Assembly: GCA_017391665.1 (NCBI GenBank)
Contig: JAFOXS010000020.1
Span: 1-6,938, forward strand
Length of the DNA: 6,938 nt
Direction: 5' to 3'
Origin: Alistipes sp.
GTDB taxonomy: Bacteria > Bacteroidota > Bacteroidia > Bacteroidales > Rikenellaceae
In this document: piece after piece, positions 6,432 through 6,938 of the stretch
Numbering within the stretch: the stretch's first letter is position 1
Layout of the letters: each line of letters begins with the position of its first letter
Notes under the pieces: generated by a model
The model's input: only the letters and a program-made list of their open reading frames with translations
What the model was told of the DNA's origin: nothing
The model's database searches: none
Position numbers and translations under genes: made by a program

Positions 6432-6463
6432 TTTGCGTAATATTCTTAAAGTATATAATTTTG
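6432..6463 (+). promoter_or_regulatory. Strong Bacteroidetes-type promoter of gap
   Basis: TTTG (6432-6435), 20 nt, then TAATTTTG (6456-6463): a full match to both Bacteroidetes elements at normal spacing. Transcription would start near 6470, giving a 45-nt A/T-rich leader with no strong Shine-Dalgarno, as expected for highly expressed genes in this phylum. The gap from the mlaF stop (6329) to here holds no convincing terminator, only a 4-bp GGAA/TTCC hairpin, so read-through from mlaEF is possible. Confidence 0.75.
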
Positions 6464-6515
6464 TGACGATAAAAGGATAACAAATTTTTACTTAATATAA
6501 CAATTAAAACAAATT

Positions 6516-6938
6516 ATGGCACAGATTAAGATTGGTATCAACGGTTTCGGACGTATCGGCCGTATGGTATTCCGTGCAGCTTGCACTCAGACAGAGAAGT
6601 ACGATGTAGTAGGTATTAACGACCTTTGCCCCGTAGAGTACTTGGCTTACATGCTTAAGTATGACACAATGCACGGTCAGTTCGATGGCACTATCGAGTA
6701 TTGCACAGAGAAGAGCCTTCTTATCGTTAACGGTAAGGCTATCCGCGTAACTGCAGAGCGCAATCCCGAGGATTTGAAGTGGAATGAGGTTGAGGCTGAG
6801 TACGTAGTTGAGTCAACTGGTTTGTTCCTTACAGCTGAGAAGGCTGAGGCTCACATCAAGGCTGGTGCTAAGTACGTAGTTATGTCAGCTCCTGCAAAGG
6901 ATAAGACTCCTATGTTCGTATGCGGTGTTAACACTAAC
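6516..6938 (+). CDS. gap: Glyceraldehyde-3-phosphate dehydrogenase, N-terminal part (cut by window edge)
   Basis: 141 codons are visible to the window end, of about 335 usual for the family. It oxidises glyceraldehyde-3-phosphate to 1,3-bisphosphoglycerate with NAD in glycolysis, as a cytoplasmic homotetramer. The Rossmann NAD-binding domain is clear: [10 protein letters not shown] at 7-16 (GxGxxG), IND at 34-36 with the Asp that usually favours NAD over [14 protein letters not shown] at 47-56, ESTGLF at 99-104 and SAPAKD at 124-129. The catalytic SxSCTTN segment would begin just past the edge, so activity cannot be judged. Codon use differs from the other genes: of 14 Ala codons, 10 are GCT, 4 GCA and none GCC or GCG, whereas mlaF mostly uses GCC. 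This fits a highly expressed gene rather than transfer. The start is firm, with an A-rich leader and the standard N-terminus. Confidence 0.97.
   Translation, partial: MAQIKIGINGFGRIGRMVFRAACTQTEKYDVVGINDLCPVEYLAYMLKYDTMHGQFDGTIEYCTEKSLLIVNGKAIRVTAERNPEDLKWNEVEAEYVVESTGLFLTAEKAEAHIKAGAKYVVMSAPAKDKTPMFVCGVNTN

Overview
The window reads as a piece of a Bacteroidales chromosome, possibly Alistipes-like, although the genus is a guess from general impression. The evidence is: a TonB-dependent receptor with an N-terminal carboxypeptidase-regulatory-like domain; a DUF4834-type small membrane protein; Bacteroidetes-type promoters (TTTG, about 20 nt, TAnnTTTG) before several genes; few Shine-Dalgarno sequences; and A-rich leaders. 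No mobile element, CRISPR array, tRNA or rRNA was seen.

Left half, minus strand, read from about 4257 down to 1. purB (adenylosuccinate lyase) ends at a strong intrinsic terminator. A second transcription unit then starts: a small exported or membrane-anchored protein with three His-x-His pairs, followed by a large TonB-dependent receptor with a Cys-x-x-Cys pair in its plug. The receptor runs off the window edge with only a few C-terminal residues missing. The pair looks like an outer-membrane metal or metal-complex acquisition unit; the substrate is inferred. The gap between the two genes is bracketed by a perfect 13-bp inverted repeat enclosing three small hairpins, and is the most unusual non-coding structure here.

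Right half, plus strand. A divergent promoter region (4258-4388) holds -7-type promoter elements in both directions and one perfect DnaA-box-like 9-mer. It leads into a DUF4834-like two-helix membrane protein, then an MlaE-family permease and an MlaF-family ATPase. The latter two overlap by 4 nt (GTGA) and form the core of an ABC phospholipid or lipid transporter of the MCE type. No MCE/MlaD substrate-binding gene follows. Instead, after a 187-nt gap with no convincing terminator, a near-consensus Bacteroidetes promoter drives the start of gap (glyceraldehyde-3-phosphate dehydrogenase), cut by the window edge before its catalytic cysteine.

Most of the window is ordinary core genome (purB, mlaEF, gap). 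The accessory-looking part is the His-rich protein and receptor unit with its structured intergenic element and upstream dyad.
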